A stretch of 64,000 nt of DNA from an uncultured Lachnospiraceae bacterium (GTDB lineage Bacteria > Bacillota > Clostridia > Lachnospirales > Lachnospiraceae): the NCBI GenBank assembly GCA_947165025.1, contig CAMUYQ010000008.1, positions 80,122 through 144,121 on the forward strand, given 5' to 3'. The position numbers and the translations under genes were made by a program. Shown here piece by piece: positions 8,457 through 16,162 of the stretch; position 1 is the stretch's first letter; each line of letters opens with the position of its first letter. The notes beneath the pieces are model-generated. The model was not told the DNA's origin, did no database searches, and saw only the letters and a program-made list of their open reading frames with translations.

Positions 8457-9121
8457 AGAAATGTCCTTACTGCAAAATAGATGTCGGCGGCGATCTGAAG
8501 AAGTGCCCGCTCTGCCAGAGCAAACTTGCGGGTGTTGCAGGCGAAGCGTATTTCCCGAAGCAGACTCACCGGAAGATACAGTCGTTTCTGTACAAGCTCC
8601 AGCTGTTCATAATATGGACTCTCATAATCGCGGGGATCGGTGTGGACTTCCTGTTTGACATCAGGATCCCGCATTTTGAGAATGTGCACTACAGCCTCAT
8701 CATCGCGATGTGGCTCATCGCATTTGAGTTCGGCATAATGAGCCAGTTCAGGCGCGGCGGCGGATCGTCCCGCAAGATGACGCTTGTCGTGTTCATCATT
8801 CTCGCCCTTCTGTCCGTGACAGCTTATTATTTTGATTTTCTTGAGCTTACGCTTAACTGGATATGTCCCGTTGCGATAACGGGTACGATGATCGCCAATT
8901 TCGTTCTGGCGATGATAGACAGGAAGGGGAACGCAATGGTCTATCTTCTGACCAATCTTCTCGTCGGCGTCCTTCCTTATATCGTGCTGCATTTCTGGGA
9001 TAAAAAAATGCCCGCCACATGGATCATCTGTACGCTCATGAGCGTGATCCTGTTTGTGGGGGCCATCATCTTCAAAAGCCGCTCCGTCGCCGGCGAGATC
9101 CGCCGGCGGCTGAGCGTGTGA
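8453..9121 (+). CDS. DUF6320-like zinc-ribbon membrane protein
   Basis: A 222-residue protein resembling the DUF6320 family. The N-terminus has a zinc ribbon, CPYC at 4-7 and CPLC near 20-23. Five to six hydrophobic segments follow, separated by short basic loops. The start at 8453 has GGAGG and overlaps the previous stop by 4 nt (ATGA), so translation is coupled. A longer start at 8432 lacks a ribosome site. The function is unknown; I infer a membrane role linked to the adjacent acyltransferase and esterase because the three genes overlap each other. Confidence 0.75.
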   Translation: MKKCPYCKIDVGGDLKKCPLCQSKLAGVAGEAYFPKQTHRKIQSFLYKLQLFIIWTLIIAGIGVDFLFDIRIPHFENVHYSLIIAMWLIAFEFGIMSQFRRGGGSSRKMTLVVFIILALLSVTAYYFDFLELTLNWICPVAITGTMIANFVLAMIDRKGNAMVYLLTNLLVGVLPYIVLHFWDKKMPATWIICTLMSVILFVGAIIFKSRSVAGEIRRRLSV

Positions 9122-9129
9122 TGAACGTC

Positions 9130-10077
9130 TTATTTTGTCATCCTGGTAACTACCTTACCGTCCTTAACAGCTGCAAGTGAAAGGAAGCTTACCTTTCCGC
9201 CAACCATCTTGGATGTAAGATCATATCCTGCGGGGATAGCCATCAGATAAGCATGTCCGTTGTAAGGATATGCGATGAGCAGTCCTACGTCAGGGCGAAG
9301 TTTAAGGGCATTGATCATGCCTGCATCAAAGCTGAGTGCCTTGGGTGCCACAAGATTGACAACCTGGCCGGGGGCTGCTGCAACTACCATCTGTGTTGCT
9401 GCTGCCATCCATGATGAATCCTGAACGGCTGTCTGTGCAGCCTGTGCGGGCGCAGGATTGACTCTGACGTATGTGCATGCCTGGAAACCGCCCTCGTGTG
9501 ATCTTGCTGTTACATAGCAGCTTCCGACGTTGTTTGCTTTAATGATACCACTTGCATCGATCGTTGCGGTATTGGGATCACTCGTTGAGAACGAAATACC
9601 TCTGTTTCTAGCGGAATCGGGCTTAACTCCTGCAACGATCTGGAACGTCTGTCCCGGTGTAAGAGTAACTTCAGTTGTGCTTACCCAGATACCGCTGACG
9701 TTCTGAGCCTTTTTCTGCTCCTCGAGCTTTTTCTGTGCTTCGAGTGTTGCCTGCTTCTGAGCCTCAAGAGCTGCCTGCTGCTTGGCAATTTCTGCCTTGT
9801 ACTGCTGCTCCTGCTCCTGTGCAGCCTGCGATATGGCAGCAACAGTGATCATGGTTGCAACGGCGTCAACATCATCTTCATCAATGTCTCCGTCTCCGTC
9901 ATGGTCCTTCAAACTTCTGAGAGCTTTCTCCTCATCATCGTCCATATCAACGAGATCTTCAAGGAACTCATCATCGTCATCATCGGCCCATACATTAACG
10001 GGGGCTGCAAGAGAACCAAAGGCAACCGTCACCGCAGTAAGTCCACACATCATTCTGATCTTCAATGAATCTAACAT
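9130..10077 (-). CDS. Secreted EF-hand, coiled-coil and Ig-like protein
   Basis: A 315-residue exported protein of unknown function. A signal peptide (1-31, ending near VWA) is followed by an acidic DDDDDEF run. A single calcium-binding loop of EF-hand/dockerin type lies at 58-69 (D58, D60, D62, G63, D64, I65, D66, D69). A Gln/Lys/Ala-rich coiled coil spans about 86-125, and a bacterial Ig-like (BIG2) domain about 130-207 has VTLTPGQTFQI and TSDPNTATIDASGII. About 100 C-terminal residues are unassigned. There is no LPXTG or other anchor. The start at 10077 has AAGGAGG 7 nt upstream. It converges with the DUF6320-like gene. Confidence 0.82.
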   Translation of the reverse strand: MLDSLKIRMMCGLTAVTVAFGSLAAPVNVWADDDDDEFLEDLVDMDDDEEKALRSLKDHDGDGDIDEDDVDAVATMITVAAISQAAQEQEQQYKAEIAKQQAALEAQKQATLEAQKKLEEQKKAQNVSGIWVSTTEVTLTPGQTFQIVAGVKPDSARNRGISFSTSDPNTATIDASGIIKANNVGSCYVTARSHEGGFQACTYVRVNPAPAQAAQTAVQDSSWMAAATQMVVAAAPGQVVNLVAPKALSFDAGMINALKLRPDVGLLIAYPYNGHAYLMAIPAGYDLTSKMVGGKVSFLSLAAVKDGKVVTRMTK

Positions 10078-10159
10078 TAATATTCCTCCTTTTTGCATTC
10101 TGCAATATTCCGATCCAAACTACGCATAAAACACTAACAGATGTTCAGTCACAAAAGCG

Positions 10160-10957
10160 TCACACGCAAAAATCGTACACTCTCTGCTTGTAATCCGGTG
10201 CCGTGTCAAATGCGGCATGACCGTAGCCTGTGTACATATAAAGTGAAAAATCATCCCTGTAGTCAAGATTTTCGGCTATCTCCATTGTAGCGTCGCTGTC
10301 AAGAACGGGATCCTCAAAACAGCCGAGAGCCAGTACCGGGCAGTTTATCTTTTTCAGTTCATCCGTAACATTAAAGTCCGGTATCGATGAAGCAAGGATG
10401 ACAAACTTTGCAAGCTCCTCATCGGTCACCGTCTTTGCAACTTCCTCAAAGTAGCCTTTGTACTGTTCGTAAACCTGCGGCGGATATATCTCTTTTCCGT
10501 ATTCAAGGTAAAGCCCGACCCTGTCCTTCTTTTTGGCAAGTTCTATCCATTTGTCGATGACCGCACGCTGTTCTTCCTTTACATGGGATGAAGTCGATCC
10601 GAGCACAAGTTTTTTAACGAGTTCGGGATACTTGATCGCGATCACGAGTGCGATCATTCCTCCCTGTGATGCACCGAAAATGCACGCATCCTTAATCCCG
10701 AGTTCCTTCATCGCAGCTGCCGTGTCATCGGCCATGTCATAAATGGAATAACCTTCCGGGACAGTCTTTCTTCTGTCAAACAGCCACACCTTAAACTTTT
10801 CCTTCAGTATCCCGTATCCTTCCTCCACGGCATCCATGGCGCCCATCACGCTCTGTATGCTCAGACCCGGGATCATGACAAAAGGCTGCTCCCCGGCTCC
10901 CGCGCTGAAGTACTCCATCTCAAATCCGTTTATCCTGACAATTCCCGCATCAGCCAT
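10160..10957 (-). CDS. Alpha/beta-fold hydrolase
   Basis: A 265-residue soluble alpha/beta hydrolase. The nucleophile elbow GASQGG is near residues 94-99 and the catalytic His is in YGHAAFD near 247. An acid is likely in CFEDPVLD near 219. It has the short cap region seen in lactonase or ester hydrolase relatives. The start at 10957 follows GGAGAG. It lies 29 nt after the HAD lipoprotein gene on the same strand, so the two are probably co-transcribed. The substrate is unknown. Confidence 0.85.
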   Translation of the reverse strand: MADAGIVRINGFEMEYFSAGAGEQPFVMIPGLSIQSVMGAMDAVEEGYGILKEKFKVWLFDRRKTVPEGYSIYDMADDTAAAMKELGIKDACIFGASQGGMIALVIAIKYPELVKKLVLGSTSSHVKEEQRAVIDKWIELAKKKDRVGLYLEYGKEIYPPQVYEQYKGYFEEVAKTVTDEELAKFVILASSIPDFNVTDELKKINCPVLALGCFEDPVLDSDATMEIAENLDYRDDFSLYMYTGYGHAAFDTAPDYKQRVYDFCV

Positions 10958-10986
10958 AGTCTTCTCTCCTGTTCTTCAAATGTGCG

Positions 10987-12120
10987 TCAGGCTGCCTCAT
11001 CGAGCGCATCACCGGGTTCGACTTCAAGCTGCTCATAAGGTACTGCTTCCACGTCATCACCGTAGATCGTTGCAAAATCATCTCTCATGGATATAGGCTC
11101 GAATCCAAACTCTTCGCACATCTGCTTCATCGCATCTGCCTTGTCCATGTTGCCGTGCTCTCTTTCAAGATCGTCACACATGAGCATATATGCCTTCGAC
11201 TCGTACTGACTGTTGTTTACTGTGTACTGTGCCATCGACTGGTCACCTGCCGTGTTTCCGAATGAAAGCACCGGAACCTTACCTATCTCCTGTGATATCG
11301 CACTCACCTTGTTCATCTTGATCGTCTTGATCACAAGATCGCCGCCAATCTCAAGCTCATCATCCGGCGCATACTGGTACTCAAGACCGTCAGCTCCGTT
11401 CTGGCCTTTTGCCACCATTGTGTAGCTCATGCCGATCACATGATTTTCGGGAACACCAAGCTTCTCCTTGACCATCTCGCGGACGAGTGTCCTGTCCGAT
11501 CCGCTCACGATATATACCGTAAAATCATTTGCCATAAGATATTTAACAACCGAGACCATCGGCCGGTAGAACGCATCACCCTTTGTCAGGTTCGTAAATC
11601 CGTCAGCGGGTGTCTTCATGTACTCTCTCGTATAGGCCCTAAGCTCGTCCGGAGTCATTCCGGCATGTGACATGCCCGCATACTTTGCATGAAGTCTCTC
11701 GTGGTTGTCGGGCATCTTCCTGTTATATACTCCTGCCTCGAGCGCCTCGGCAAACTCTCTCATGTCATCCGGAGCATCATAGGTGTCATCGTGAAGCGCC
11801 CTGTGGATGAACATCATATATTCGAAATACGACGGATACAGTTCTCCGATCAGAGTACCGTCAAGATCAAACACTGCTATCCTGTCCTCGACAGGTATGA
11901 ATGCTTCATTTGATTCATCGGTAACTCTTGATACATAGTCCCTTATCGAAGCAGCCGCAGCAGAGTCCTCGCTCCAGTATTCAAGCTCCGCAGCGTTCTC
12001 CTTTGTGCTGAGCGAATCCTTTGATGCCGGATTGTTAAATGAAATGTTCAGTCCGCAGCCGGTAAGAGAGATCATAAGCGCAGCCACAAGCATAAGAGCA
12101 GTGATTTTTATTCTGTTCAT
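10987..12120 (-). CDS. HAD-superfamily phosphatase-like lipoprotein
   Basis: A 377-residue surface lipoprotein. The signal peptide ends in a lipobox, SLTGC, with the lipidated Cys near residue 22. The HAD motif I VFDLDGTL is near residue 80, motif II is in VYIVSGSDR, and a motif IV-like acidic region is SFGNTAGDQSM. It resembles phosphoserine-phosphatase-like HAD proteins (subfamily IB). An extracytoplasmic HAD enzyme suggests phosphate scavenging from outside the cell. The start at 12120 has GGAGG 10 nt upstream; the longer frame from 12153 would spoil the signal peptide. The following hydrolase gene is 29 nt downstream. Confidence 0.85.
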   Translation of the reverse strand: MNRIKITALMLVAALMISLTGCGLNISFNNPASKDSLSTKENAAELEYWSEDSAAAASIRDYVSRVTDESNEAFIPVEDRIAVFDLDGTLIGELYPSYFEYMMFIHRALHDDTYDAPDDMREFAEALEAGVYNRKMPDNHERLHAKYAGMSHAGMTPDELRAYTREYMKTPADGFTNLTKGDAFYRPMVSVVKYLMANDFTVYIVSGSDRTLVREMVKEKLGVPENHVIGMSYTMVAKGQNGADGLEYQYAPDDELEIGGDLVIKTIKMNKVSAISQEIGKVPVLSFGNTAGDQSMAQYTVNNSQYESKAYMLMCDDLEREHGNMDKADAMKQMCEEFGFEPISMRDDFATIYGDDVEAVPYEQLEVEPGDALDEAA

Positions 12121-12154
12121 GGGGTCTGTACCTCCTTGCAGTATATTAACCAAT

Positions 12155-12163
12155 ATTATACCA
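12155..12163 (-). promoter_or_regulatory. Extended -10 promoter of the HAD lipoprotein gene
   Basis: TGG-TATAAT on the minus strand is an extended -10, with no clear -35, about 35 bp before the start at 12120. The same TGGTATAAT appears before the genes starting at 55956 and 61962. Confidence 0.55.
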
Positions 12164-12280
12164 CTTAAATGAGATCGTGTTGTATAATAATGTTCATACA
12201 GAACAGCTCATCTGTGAATGACACAAAGACTGCGACGGGTTATGGTGTCCGGGATACGATTGGTCGTAACCGCACAAACA

Positions 12281-12316
12281 AAAAGAGAGACGAAGGTTTT
12301 CTTCGTCTCTCTTTTT
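12281..12316. terminator. Bidirectional intrinsic terminator
   Basis: A 15-bp perfect stem (12281-12295 with 12301-12315) and a 5-nt loop have T runs on both strands. It ends the SDR gene on the minus strand (stop at 12324). On the plus strand it has no annotated gene upstream of it. Confidence 0.88.
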
Positions 12317-12323
12317 TAAGTCA

Positions 12324-13130
12324 TTACATACAGGTGTAACCGCCGTCAACCGGAAGTGCGATACCTGTCACATATGAAGAATTCGGGGAAGCCAGGAATA
12401 CGATCGCCGTATCCAGTTCTCCTTCGTTTCCGTAACGCTCAAGAGGTATCATCGTCTTGGCATTCTGCTGGAAGAAATCACTGTTAAGTGTATCTGTTGT
12501 AAGCGGCGTGTAGAAGTATCCGGGACAGATCGAATTGACTGTGATACAGTATTTGCCCCACTCTGCAGCAAGTGCTCTTGTCAGATTGACAACGCCTCCC
12601 TTGGCTGCATGATACGGAGCGGATCCCGCTATCTTGTTTCCTACAAGACCGTACATGGAAGCGATGTTGATAATACGTCCGTACTTGGCCGGGATCATCG
12701 CCTGTTTCGCAACCGCACGCGCAAACTTGAAAGTTCCGAAAAGGTCAACGTCAAACTCTTTCTGGAACTGTTCATCGGTTATATTTTCCGCATGATCCAC
12801 AGCACCTGTTCCGGCATTGTTCACAAGAATGTCCACACGGCCGAACCTGTCCATTACCTGCTTTACGGTCGCATCAATCTCATCTGTATTTGTGATATCA
12901 CACTTGATGGGAAGCGTCTCCACACCATGTTCTTCCTCGATCTTTTTGCAGACATCCTCAAGCATGTCAAGTCTTCTTGCTATGGCTACGATCTTACAGC
13001 CCTGGTTCGCAAGAGCATTTGCCATCTGGACACCGAGCCCCGAAGAACATCCTGTAACAATGGCAACATTTCCGGTGATCTCAAAAATCCTTTTAAACAT
13101 CAGTTTCACCAACCTTTCCGACAGACTCAT
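12324..13130 (-). CDS. SDR-family NAD(P)-dependent oxidoreductase
   Basis: A classical short-chain dehydrogenase of 268 residues. The cofactor loop TGCSSGLG is near 26-33, NNAG near 107, the catalytic Ser in IASMYG, and the YxxxK pair in YHAAK near 170; ICPGYFYTPLT and the C-terminal VDGGYTCM are typical. It is closest in look to gluconate 5-dehydrogenase/3-oxoacyl reductase-like SDRs, but the substrate is undetermined. The start at 13130 overlaps the stop of the SPASM remnant by 4 nt (ATGA); an alternative Met at 13100 is possible. The coupling suggests the two once formed one operon. Confidence 0.9.
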   Translation of the reverse strand: MSLSERLVKLMFKRIFEITGNVAIVTGCSSGLGVQMANALANQGCKIVAIARRLDMLEDVCKKIEEEHGVETLPIKCDITNTDEIDATVKQVMDRFGRVDILVNNAGTGAVDHAENITDEQFQKEFDVDLFGTFKFARAVAKQAMIPAKYGRIINIASMYGLVGNKIAGSAPYHAAKGGVVNLTRALAAEWGKYCITVNSICPGYFYTPLTTDTLNSDFFQQNAKTMIPLERYGNEGELDTAIVFLASPNSSYVTGIALPVDGGYTCM

Positions 13131-13486
13131 TCACATCCGTCATTTTCATTTATTATATCATTCTTTTTGTCAATTAACTTCTTTTGTTTTTCATAAAGTG
13201 CCCTGACAAATGCCTCGGGAGAATATTTATATGTGACACAGCTTTTCTCTCCTTCAAGCCTTTGCACGGGACAGCCGCCGCGACATACCGGAAGCCATAT
13301 GCACTCCCTGCACTGTGTATCTTCAATGGCACCCGAAGTGTTGAGAAAGGATGTCAGATTATCGGCATTTGAAGCGGTTTCGATCGGATTTGCGACACTC
13401 CATTCGGAAACATTCCCGAATCTTAATTCCTTCTTATCTTCCGTATCCCGTCGCAAAGAAGCGTGCTCTTTTCGGCACGCAGGCAC
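13127..13486 (-). pseudogene. Remnant of a radical SAM/SPASM protein (C-terminal part only)
   Basis: The frame encodes a SPASM-type iron-sulfur domain: FGNVSEW, then CRECIWLPVCRGGCPVQR with the C-x2-C-x5-C-x3-C spacing, and a closing Cys in SCVTYKYSPEA. This is the C-terminal third of peptide-modifying radical SAM enzymes. No CxxxCxxC radical SAM core exists upstream: the frame closes at 13505 and the only start is a GTG at 13486. The stretch just before FGNV looks out of frame with what follows. It ends inside the start of the SDR gene. I read it as a decayed gene; a small functional SPASM protein is the alternative. Confidence 0.6.
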
Positions 13487-13557
13487 AATAAAGCAAATGC
13501 GTCTTCATAGGATATCCCCGTTATTTTGCTCATGTGATCATTGTATATTAGACATGT

Positions 13558-14057
13558 ATGATTTACAATAAAAACGGAACTGCAGGCATAGTGTCAAATG
13601 TGTTCTGTCCCAAGGTTTTTAAGTGGTTTGCTTCGGCTGACAATGTCCGTCAGCTTGCCTTAAGCCATGATCTGTCAAAGGGGATATTTGATTCTCCGGC
13701 TGTGCAACTCCTTGTTAACACGACGGATCATGATGCCGTTCACTCATTTCTTGATGTCTGTCGTCACTCATCCGACAAAGAGGCGCTCAGAAATGATCTT
13801 CTGTCGGCAGGATATGATCCGGATGAGTGCTCTCTTGAACTGATGAGATTCATGTCGTCCGGCTTATGGAAAGGCTGTGTGATATGCGTCTTTCGGACGA
13901 CAGATGGAAAAAGCTTTGCGAGACTGCATTTTCGAAACGCCTCGGCCGTGGGGACGAGACGTTTCATCTTACGGGAATTCCCGCGTTTATTAAAGTAAGG
14001 TTCGATCATGACGGACCGCTTGATTCAAAAGCATATATAAGATGTGAGTTCCGGTAA
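13558..14057 (+). pseudogene. Small gene of unknown function, apparently frameshifted
   Basis: I do not recognise this gene. One frame runs 13558-13998 (146 residues). A second frame, open from 13839 with a Met at 13866 and ending at 14057, overlaps its last 130 bp and reads like a better C-terminus, with RLSDDRWKKLCETAF and FIKVRFDHDGPLDSKAYI. The first frame turns Arg/Phe-rich after about residue 105. Joining the frames between 13839 and 13880 gives one protein of about 165 residues, so a -1/+1 frameshift (real or a sequencing error) is likely. No ribosome site precedes the ATGs at 13554 or 13558; a TATATT box ends 4-8 nt before them. Confidence 0.45.
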
Positions 14058-14063
14058 AACTGT

Positions 14064-14092
14064 TTTAACATACCGTCATTTTTTGGTACAAT
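14064..14092 (+). promoter_or_regulatory. Candidate promoter of the hybrid histidine kinase gene
   Basis: TTTAAC (14064-14069), a 17-nt spacer and TACAAT (14087-14092) lie about 43 bp before the start at 14135. The -35 is weak. Confidence 0.5.
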
Positions 14093-14134
14093 ATAAAGGA
14101 CGCGGTCATACAGATCAAAAAGGAGCCGACGCGC

Positions 14135-15898
14135 ATGATCAAAAAGATCAGAAGTCTTTTATCAGATCCCGAACTTGATTACCAGAGCAAATCGTTTGTT
14201 CTGCTGTCCGTCATTGCGCTCCTGGGCCTGCTTGCAGCCATGATAAGCGGTATCCTTCTTGGTCAGTCCTTTATGGCAAATCTGTCCGTGTTCATTGAAT
14301 TCGTTCTGTTTACCGGCATCTTTTTGTGGGCGATCTTCTATAACGGCATAAAAAAGGCAATGATCATCATCGCCGGTTTTCTCATATTTGTATTTCTGCC
14401 TGCTGCCTTCTTCACGAGCGGCGGTGCGGCAGGAGGTACTCCGGTCTGGTTTGCATTTACCACTCTTTACGTCGTAATGACATTATCCGGAAGGCCGAAG
14501 ATCTTCTTTCTTGTATGCAACACCTTTATAGTGGTCGCATGCTGGTGGATCGGATACACCTACCCCGAGACCATCACCGAATTCACAAGGGACGAGGCTT
14601 TCTTCGATTCGTTCTTCACGCTTCTGATCGTCGGTGTCGTGACAACCGCACTTGTCAGCTATCAGGCTCTTCTGTTCCGCAAGGAGAACGAACGTGTAAA
14701 TAAACAGAAAATGGAGATCGAAGAACTCAACCGTTCACAAAGCCGCTTCTTCTCGAGCATGAGCCACGAGATCAGAACTCCCATCAATGCCATACTCGGG
14801 CTTAACGAAGTCATCCTTCGTCAGGAAGATGCATCGGAAGAGATATTAAGTGATGCGGGAAACATTCAGGGTGCCGGCAAAATGCTCCTTCAGCTCATAA
14901 ACGACATCCTTGATTTCTCCCGCATGGATGAGGGACGAATGGATATAGTCCCCGTCAGATACAATGTTGCCGATATGATGTCGGAAGTCGTAAATATGAT
15001 CCTCATTCAGGCCACGACAAAAGGGCTGGCATTTAATGCCGAGATAGATCCTGCCACTCCGTCCGGTCTGTTCGGCGATGAGATAAGGATAAGGCAGGTC
15101 ATCATCAATCTTCTCAACAACGCAGTAAAATATACGGAGACCGGCAGTGTCACCATCCGCGTGAAGGCGGAGCAGACAACAGCCACCAATACAATATTCG
15201 TTATCTCCGTTACCGATACGGGTATCGGTATCAAGGAAGATGTGCTTCCGACGCTCTTTGATGCTTTTTCAAGAATGGATCAGGAAAAGAACAGAAAGAT
15301 CGAAGGTACGGGACTGGGACTGTATATCGTCAAACAGCTCGTAGATCTCATGAACGGTGAGATAAATGTTGAAAGCGTTTACGGTCAGGGAACAACATTT
15401 ACCGTAAAGATACCGCAGGAGCTGTCCGATGATCTGAAGATCGGCAAGATCAACATCATGGATCATGCCGCTAAACGCTCCGTATATAAGAGCATGTTCA
15501 CTGCACCGGATGCCGAGATACTGATCGTCGATGACATCAAGATGAACCTTATGGTTGAAAAAAAACTGCTGCGTGAGACGATGATAAAAGTCGACACCGC
15601 CACAAGCGGAAAAGAGGCTCTCGAGCTTACACACACCAAGAAATACGATGTCATCCTCATGGATCATCTGATGCCCGAGATGGACGGTATAGAATGCTTC
15701 CGGCGGATAAGAAACCAGCATGACGGAAAATGTACGTACGTTCCCGTGATCGTACTTACCGCCAACGTTGCCGGAAAAGACAACGACATTTACGAACAGG
15801 CCGGATTTGACGGTCATCTCGGAAAGCCCGTTACGGGACGCTCACTCGAGGAATGCCTCATGAGATATCTCCCGCCCGAGAAGATCACGCGCAACTGA
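14135..15898 (+). CDS. Membrane hybrid sensor histidine kinase
   Basis: A 587-residue hybrid kinase. Residues 20-180 hold five to six membrane segments and little extracellular sequence, so sensing is likely within the membrane. The HisKA domain has SHEIRTPINAI with the phospho-His at 211. The ATPase domain has NLLNNAVKY (N box, 326-334), DTGIGI (361-366) and GTGLGLYIV (391-399). The C-terminal receiver domain has the acidic pair DD at 466-467, the phospho-Asp at 510 (ILMDHLMPEMDG) and the Lys in LGKP. No DNA-binding output or Hpt protein is adjacent, so the downstream partner is elsewhere. The start has AAGGAG 9 nt upstream. Confidence 0.92.
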   Translation: MIKKIRSLLSDPELDYQSKSFVLLSVIALLGLLAAMISGILLGQSFMANLSVFIEFVLFTGIFLWAIFYNGIKKAMIIIAGFLIFVFLPAAFFTSGGAAGGTPVWFAFTTLYVVMTLSGRPKIFFLVCNTFIVVACWWIGYTYPETITEFTRDEAFFDSFFTLLIVGVVTTALVSYQALLFRKENERVNKQKMEIEELNRSQSRFFSSMSHEIRTPINAILGLNEVILRQEDASEEILSDAGNIQGAGKMLLQLINDILDFSRMDEGRMDIVPVRYNVADMMSEVVNMILIQATTKGLAFNAEIDPATPSGLFGDEIRIRQVIINLLNNAVKYTETGSVTIRVKAEQTTATNTIFVISVTDTGIGIKEDVLPTLFDAFSRMDQEKNRKIEGTGLGLYIVKQLVDLMNGEINVESVYGQGTTFTVKIPQELSDDLKIGKINIMDHAAKRSVYKSMFTAPDAEILIVDDIKMNLMVEKKLLRETMIKVDTATSGKEALELTHTKKYDVILMDHLMPEMDGIECFRRIRNQHDGKCTYVPVIVLTANVAGKDNDIYEQAGFDGHLGKPVTGRSLEECLMRYLPPEKITRN

Positions 15899-15988
15899 AA
15901 CATCAACTGTTTTTTTATCCGGGTATAAAGTAATCCTCCGTTTGGTCCGATGAATTATATACAGGGGAGAGACACGGAGGAAATGATA

Positions 15989-16162
15989 ATGAACAGAAAA
16001 GCCATCGCACACGCACTTTTGATCACGGCTATAATATTCACGGTATTCTTCGCTGCTGCCCTTTCAGGCGCAAAGACAGCTTCGGCAGCACCGGAACAGA
16101 TAACAACAATGAATCTTGCAAAGGCGGATCTTCAGATCAGACAGGCTCACGCAGATCTGTAA
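15989..16162 (+). CDS. Small secreted peptide precursor (57 aa)
   Basis: The product has a basic n-region (MNRKA), a long hydrophobic core and a likely signal-peptidase site after TASA (about residue 34), leaving a mature peptide of about 23-24 residues starting APEQ and ending HADL. I do not recognise it. GGAGG lies 8 nt before the ATG at 15989, a good ribosome site; an ATG at 15983 is only 2 nt from it. It follows the histidine kinase gene on the same strand and overlaps the tail of the convergent membrane protein gene by 26 bp. It could be a signalling peptide, a processed effector, or a chance remnant of a longer secreted protein. Confidence 0.5.
   Translation: MNRKAIAHALLITAIIFTVFFAAALSGAKTASAAPEQITTMNLAKADLQIRQAHADL

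Noticed and set aside
9096..9116. GC-rich inverted repeat GCCGGC...GCCGGC at the end of the DUF6320-like gene
   Set aside because: It lies within coding sequence and has no T tract, so I do not call it a terminator.
11440..11913. Plus-strand ORFs inside the HAD lipoprotein gene
   Set aside because: Shadow frames of a gene with clear HAD and lipobox motifs; no ribosome site or family features.
15898..15912. Short AAACA/TGTTT hairpin with T run after the histidine kinase
   Set aside because: A 5-bp A/T stem is too weak to call, and the small peptide gene follows closely.
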